Assembly (NCBI GenBank): GCA_937960625.1
Contig: CALGPD010000454.1
Span: 1 to 9,065 of the forward strand
Source of the DNA: an uncultured Spirochaetia bacterium
Lineage (GTDB): Bacteria > Spirochaetota > CALGPD01
Length of the DNA stretch: 9,065 nt
Direction: 5' to 3'
Part shown: positions 6,787 through 9,065 of the stretch, one piece after another
Numbering within the stretch: position 1 is the first letter of the stretch
Layout of the letters: every line of letters begins with the position of its first letter
The notes under the pieces: model-generated
The model's database searches: none
Told to the model about the DNA's origin: nothing
What the model saw: only the letters and a program-made list of their open reading frames with translations
Program-made: the position numbers and the translations under genes

Positions 6787-6817
6787 TGTACACATTTATT
6801 AAACCAAAATGTTTACA
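6787..6817 (-). promoter_or_regulatory. Leader stem-loop of the larger arginine-rich gene
   Basis: On the minus strand TGTAAACATTT (6807-6817) pairs with AAATGTGTACA (6787-6797) at 10 of 11 positions, with a 9-base loop. It would begin about 7 bases after the predicted transcription start and end 10 bases before the AGGAG site. The paralogous gene has the same element at 7309-7339. It may stabilise the mRNA or regulate translation. Confidence 0.5.
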
Positions 6818-6830
6818 TATAGATAAACAC

Positions 6831-6859
6831 ATTGTATTCGTAAAATACTTTTTTTTCAA
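6831..6859 (-). promoter_or_regulatory. Sigma-70-like promoter of the larger arginine-rich gene
   Basis: On the minus strand TTGAAA (6854-6859) is followed by a 17-base spacer and TACAAT (6831-6836). Each hexamer matches consensus at 5 of 6 positions and the spacing is ideal. The predicted start near 6824 gives a 5' untranslated region of about 58 bases. Confidence 0.6.
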
Positions 6860-6894
6860 CGATTTTTAATCCATATTTAACAAATTATTAAAAA

Positions 6895-6928
6895 AAAAAT
6901 CCCACTTCATTTCTAAAACGGGATTTTT
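6895..6928 (-). terminator. Rho-independent terminator of the smaller arginine-rich gene
   Basis: AAAAATCCC (6895-6903) pairs with GGGATTTTT (6920-6928) around a 16-base loop. On the minus strand it is followed by a run of T. The left stem and loop on the minus strand contain CCCGTTTTAGAAA, shared with the terminator at 6102-6131. Confidence 0.8.
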
Positions 6929-6946
6929 AATTAAAAACTAATAAGT

Positions 6947-7285
6947 CTATCTGCCGCCTTGCGGACGATTTTCTCTACGGCGCTCTCTGCGGTTTTCCCT
7001 TCTATCTTGTCTTCGATTTTGTCTTCTATTATGAACTCTTGCTCTACGATTACCTCCATAATGTCTGCGGTTATGCCCTTGATTACGGCCATAGTGTCTA
7101 CGGCCCTGCCCTTGATTACGGCCATAATGCCCACGATTCTGCCCTTGGTAGCGGCCATAGTGTCTACGGTTACGGCCATAATACTCTCTGTTTGCATTAT
7201 AACGCGTTCCCGGCCTTGCATGACTTAGAGTAAAAGGGATAAACAGCGTTAAAGCTGTGATTAATAATAAAATTTTGTTTTTCAT
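6947..7285 (-). CDS. Exported arginine-rich repeat protein (112 residues), paralogue of the gene at 6161-6766
   Basis: No known family is recognised. The start is ATG at 7285, 7 bases after AGGAG. The upstream in-frame ATG at 7300 overlaps that site and is rejected. The signal peptide M-K-N-K-I-L-L-L-I-T-A-L-T-L-F-I-P-F ends at S-H-A (23). It resembles its neighbour's signal peptide closely, and the mature start R-P-x-x-R-Y-N is also shared. The 89-residue mature part has about 30 Arg, no Lys and no Cys. Residues 39-82 are four 11-residue repeats of the type N-R-R-H-Y-G-R-N-Q-G-Q. A tail of R-R-x-N/D/E follows (83-107), ending N-R-P-Q-G-G-R. The central repeat is rich in His, Tyr, Gly and Gln and differs from the Tyr/Trp-rich centre of the paralogue. 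Signal peptide, tail and terminator are conserved. The function is unknown. Confidence 0.8.
   Translation of the reverse strand: MKNKILLLITALTLFIPFTLSHARPGTRYNANREYYGRNRRHYGRYQGQNRGHYGRNQGQGRRHYGRNQGHNRRHYGGNRRARVHNRRQNRRQDRRENRRERRRENRPQGGR
7040..7171. repeat. 33-bp tandem repeat, four imperfect copies, inside the smaller arginine-rich gene
   Basis: Four consecutive 33-base units encode N-R-R-H-Y-G-R-Y-Q-G-Q and variants. The plus strand shows recurring blocks such as CCCTTGATTACGGCCATA. The last unit (7040-7072) is the most divergent. The period is in frame, so unit number can vary without disrupting the gene. Confidence 0.9.
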
Positions 7286-7308
7286 TTTTTTTCTCCTCAT
7301 TTTGTCAT

Positions 7309-7339
7309 GGCAAACATTTTCAAATCCAAAATGCTTACC
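7309..7339 (-). promoter_or_regulatory. Leader stem-loop of the smaller arginine-rich gene
   Basis: On the minus strand GGTAAGCATTTT (7328-7339) pairs with AAAATGTTTGCC (7309-7320) over 12 positions in RNA, two of them G-U, around a 7-base loop. It lies 11 bases before AGGAG. It aligns with the hairpin at 6787-6817, and the outer pair changes from U-A there to G-C here, so pairing is conserved although the bases differ. Confidence 0.55.
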
Positions 7340-7396
7340 GGACTATGAACACAATCACTGCATAAATTAATTTTTTTTTATGCTTTTTTAAAAAAA

Positions 7397-7423
7397 ATTA
7401 TAAGTTTAATCTCACTCATTCAA
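7397..7423 (-). promoter_or_regulatory. Possible promoter of the smaller arginine-rich gene
   Basis: On the minus strand a perfect TATAAT (7397-7402) follows TTGAAT (7418-7423), but the spacer is only 15 bases. It would give a leader of about 105 bases, longer than that of the paralogue. A start nearer the hairpin is possible but shows no good hexamers. Confidence 0.3.
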
Positions 7424-7464
7424 TATATACAATTTATTTAAAGTATAAATTAAACCGTAAAAAC

Positions 7465-7495
7465 AAAAAAAGCCGGAGCAATAAGCTCCGGCTTT
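7465..7495 (-). terminator. Strong rho-independent terminator of the lipoprotein gene
   Basis: AAAGCCGGAGC (7469-7479) pairs perfectly with GCTCCGGCTTT (7485-7495) around AATAA. On the minus strand the GC-rich stem is followed by a T-run. It lies about 20 bases after the stop at 7517 and separates the lipoprotein from the arginine-rich gene downstream. Confidence 0.92.
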
Positions 7496-7516
7496 AAAAA
7501 TCATAGTTTATTATAA

Positions 7517-8026
7517 TTAACTTAGCAGCTTATCTATTTCAGCAATTCTTTCAAGTAGACGCTGTATTTGTTTGTCAAACTTTCCAGTATCCGCATCTTT
7601 TTTATTTCTAAACTTTTCAACTTGTTTAACAAGCCTTTCACGTTCTGAAATTAATGCCTGACGTTCTTGTTCTGATAATGATAAATTACTATTAGTAGTC
7701 TGAGTTTGGGTTTGGCTTGAATTTGTGCCGGTTGATGAACTTTGTGAATTACTGCTTCCACCTGATGATGAACTTGAGTTTGTTCCTGAGTTACTTGATG
7801 AAGTATTTGACGCTGAACTTGAAGAACCCGTTGTGTTTGTCTGAGTAGCTGATGATGAAGAGCTTGAATTTTCAGACGCTGATGAAGTATCAGAAGTTGC
7901 CGATGTATCAGCTTGTTCCGTTGCCTGAACTTCGTCAGGAGAAACACCTGCTGCTTCAGTAACGCCGCTACATGAATATATAGAGAATGCTAATATTGTT
8001 GCTATTAACAAGGTAATTTTTTTCAT
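7517..8026 (-). CDS. Serine-rich lipoprotein with C-terminal coiled coil (169 residues)
   Basis: No named family is recognised. The start is ATG at 8026, 6 bases after AGGAG, and not the in-frame ATG at 8056. The N-terminus M-K-K-I-T-L-L-I-A-T-I-L-A-F-S-I-Y-S-C is a lipoprotein signal; lipidation would occur at C19. The -2 Tyr is unusual for a lipobox. Residues 20-44 are acidic. Residues 45-113 are almost only Ser, Thr, Asn, Gly and Gln, a flexible linker. Residues 114-169 are charged with heptad-like Leu/Ile spacing, reading S-E-Q-E-R-Q-A-L-I-S-E-R-E-R-L-V and later I-Q-R-L-L-E-R-I-A-E-I-D-K-L-L. They likely form a helical hairpin or an oligomerising coiled coil. It would be a membrane-anchored tether projecting a coiled coil. 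The codons following its Shine-Dalgarno resemble the adjacent arginine-rich genes in layout, suggesting similar strong expression. Confidence 0.8.
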   Translation of the reverse strand: MKKITLLIATILAFSIYSCSGVTEAAGVSPDEVQATEQADTSATSDTSSASENSSSSSSATQTNTTGSSSSASNTSSSNSGTNSSSSSGGSSNSQSSSTGTNSSQTQTQTTNSNLSLSEQERQALISERERLVKQVEKFRNKKDADTGKFDKQIQRLLERIAEIDKLLS

Positions 8027-8096
8027 TTTTTTCTCCTTTTTAGTTAAATCCTTCACATATAACTAATGCAAACTTCATGCCAAATTCTTAATTCAC

Positions 8097-8125
8097 TGTA
8101 TAGCAATGGATTATGAACGCATCAA
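8097..8125 (-). promoter_or_regulatory. Possible promoter of the lipoprotein gene
   Basis: On the minus strand TTGATG (8120-8125), a 17-base spacer and TATACA (8097-8102) give 4 of 6 matches per hexamer. Transcription would start near 8090, leaving a leader of about 65 bases before the ATG at 8026. Confidence 0.4.
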
Positions 8126-8188
8126 CAACATTCCATTTCTTGAATACGCTAAATTTGTAGGGAATTTTTAATGAAAAGTGTAGGCAAA

Positions 8189-8207
8189 TTTTGAATTTTT
8201 TTCAAAA
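8189..8207 (-). terminator. Weak AT-rich hairpin after the ceramidase gene
   Basis: TTTTGAA (8189-8195) pairs with TTCAAAA (8201-8207) around five bases, 8 bases after the ceramidase stop. The stem has one G-C pair and only a short T-run follows on the minus strand, so termination efficiency is doubtful. Confidence 0.3.
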
Positions 8208-8214
8208 ATTTTAA

Positions 8215-8850
8215 CTATTTTCCATTATCATAATTTACGACAACTGCTCTTAGAGTAAGATATAAAAGCGTTCCGTTTAATATATGCCACATAAAATGCG
8301 TTCCTAAAGGAAAACAGCCACACAAAGAGTTATCAATAATCCGGAAAAACAAAGATAGAATAAATAATATACCCGCCAAAAACATAAGGTATTTTTCGTT
8401 TTTATTCTTTCTATAATGATAAATACCGAAGCCGGCTAAAAATAAAATCGAGGGAAAATAAGGCAAAGACCCGTTAAATACTGCCGGAAAACGGGTTAGA
8501 AAAGCGGAAAGCGCTAAAAATAATACAAGCAAGACTATAGTCCAAGTCGTTTTTAACCGTATAATTTTTCTGGAATATATCCAGATAAAAGCCAATTCAT
8601 ATAATATGATAGGAATTATATCAGTTAGAATTGCCCAACGCGTTGCGAATGTATGAAATAAAAAACTCCCTACACCTATTGAAAAAAGAAGTATTATTAA
8701 AATAAAAATATCAGAAGGTATTTTTACAAAACGTTTTTTCGCGTCACGGTAAGCGAGCAAAGCTCCAAATATAAAACTCGCGTTTGTTAGCGCGTTAACG
8801 GGTTCACTCCAAAACTCAGGCCCTGTTCGTTCACAATATAAATCAATCAT
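8215..8850 (-). CDS. Ceramidase-like integral membrane hydrolase (CREST superfamily)
   Basis: A 211-residue multi-pass inner-membrane protein of the alkaline ceramidase/CREST superfamily, zinc-dependent hydrolases that in eukaryotes cleave the amide of ceramide. The N-terminus I-D-L-Y-C-E-R-T-G-P-E-F-W-S-E-P-x-N-A-L-T-N is the family signature. The catalytic pattern is intact: S62, H66 and D77, then H185 and H189. The spacings S+4H, H+11D and H+4H equal those of human ACER3 (S77, H81, D92, H217, H221). About seven hydrophobic segments are visible. The ATG at 8850 is preceded by AGAGGA 8 bases away, which overlaps the stop region of the upstream ORF, so the two are probably co-translated. The bacterial substrate could be ceramide, another lipid amide or something else; no sphingolipid synthesis gene is in view. 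Confidence 0.88.
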   Translation of the reverse strand: MIDLYCERTGPEFWSEPVNALTNASFIFGALLAYRDAKKRFVKIPSDIFILIILLFSIGVGSFLFHTFATRWAILTDIIPIILYELAFIWIYSRKIIRLKTTWTIVLLVLFLALSAFLTRFPAVFNGSLPYFPSILFLAGFGIYHYRKNKNEKYLMFLAGILFILSLFFRIIDNSLCGCFPLGTHFMWHILNGTLLYLTLRAVVVNYDNGK

Positions 8851-8861
8851 TTATTTTTCCT

Positions 8862-9065
8862 CTATCTTTCAAATTTGGGGCGGGGAACAATTCTGCTAAA
8901 AACGAATTTATTCGTTGCTTGCTGAAATTTAAACTCAAGTTCATAATGTAAATATCTGCTCAAGCGTGTCATTATTTTTTTTTGCTCTTTGGTTGCCCCT
9001 GGCTTTATACACGGTATACGGTAGATTTTAAAACCTGCCATTTGTTCCATTTTAAGTGTATATAA
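8862..9065 (-). CDS. Small hypothetical protein upstream of the ceramidase gene, possibly cut by the right edge
   Basis: The family is not recognised. The first ATG in view is at 9050, giving 62 residues with stop TAG at 8862, but the frame stays open to 9065. It could therefore be the C-terminus of a longer protein. No clear Shine-Dalgarno sequence precedes the ATG at 9050; a second ATG at 9041 has GGAAC close upstream. The product is basic, with G-F-K-I-Y-R-I-P-C-I-K-P-G-A near the start, an amphipathic charged middle (K-E-Q-K-K-I-M-T-R-L-S-R-Y-L-H-Y-E-L-E-F-K-F) and the end V-P-R-P-K-F-E-R. No membrane helix is present. Only 11 bases separate it from the ceramidase ATG, so the pair is one transcription unit. 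Confidence 0.55.
   Translation of the reverse strand, partial: LYTLKMEQMAGFKIYRIPCIKPGATKEQKKIMTRLSRYLHYELEFKFQQATNKFVFSRIVPRPKFER

Noticed and set aside
6931..7233. Overlapping frames on both strands in the 33-bp repeat region
   Set aside because: They are by-products of an in-phase repeat without stops. Only the frame with a signal peptide, AGGAG and terminator is credible.
6161..7285. Repeats as a CRISPR array
   Set aside because: Units are contiguous, 12 or 33 bases, coding and in frame, with no unique spacers and no cas genes.
7651..7947. Gln/His/Leu-rich minus-strand frame inside the lipoprotein gene
   Set aside because: It is a shifted reading of Ser/Thr codons, with no start signal. 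The lipoprotein frame has signal peptide and ribosome site.
8106..8171. 21-codon plus-strand frame starting ATG (M-D-Y-E-R-I-N-N)
   Set aside because: It has no ribosome site, is very short and lies opposite a probable promoter. It reads plausibly but cannot be supported.
1..9065. tRNA, rRNA, insertion sequence or phage attachment site
   Set aside because: I saw no cloverleaf, rRNA-like stretch, transposase or flanking direct repeats.

Overview
The window is AT-rich bacterial DNA with short gaps between genes and bacterial-type Shine-Dalgarno sites and stem-loop terminators. An RND/MMPL exporter, a lipobox lipoprotein and proteins with cleavable signal peptides point to a Gram-negative (diderm) organism. 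I cannot name the phylum. Hopanoid-type RND exporters, YkuK, YraN, YegS-type lipid kinases and bacterial ceramidase-like proteins all occur in several phyla.

Layout. (1) Positions 1-3333, minus strand: a probable two-gene operon. A 603-residue protein resembling terpene-cyclase toroids lies upstream of a hopanoid-type RND lipid exporter that runs off the left edge. The exporter has no stop codon inside the window. (2) 3509-5255, plus strand: a YkuK/DUF458 RNase H-fold protein, a 349-base gap with hairpins and a possible minus-strand small transcript, then a YegS/DgkB-type lipid kinase. (3) 5366-6018, minus strand: a 45-codon GTG-start gene preceded by a Shine-Dalgarno site, downstream of yraN. 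(4) 6161-8026, minus strand: three separately terminated envelope genes, namely two paralogous, extremely arginine-rich exported proteins and a serine-rich lipoprotein with a coiled-coil tail. (5) 8215 to the right edge, minus strand: a ceramidase-like integral membrane hydrolase closely coupled to a small upstream ORF that may continue past the edge.

Membrane lipid is a recurring theme: RND lipid exporter, toroid protein, lipid kinase and ceramidase homologue. These genes lie in different transcription units, so a shared pathway is inference. The most unusual part is the arginine-rich pair. The mature proteins are about 47% and 34% Arg, almost lack Lys, contain in-frame DNA repeats, share a C-terminal P-x-G-G motif ending in Arg, and have mRNA leaders with a similar stem-loop showing a compensatory base-pair change. 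They look like a duplicated, possibly undescribed cell-surface or periplasmic family.
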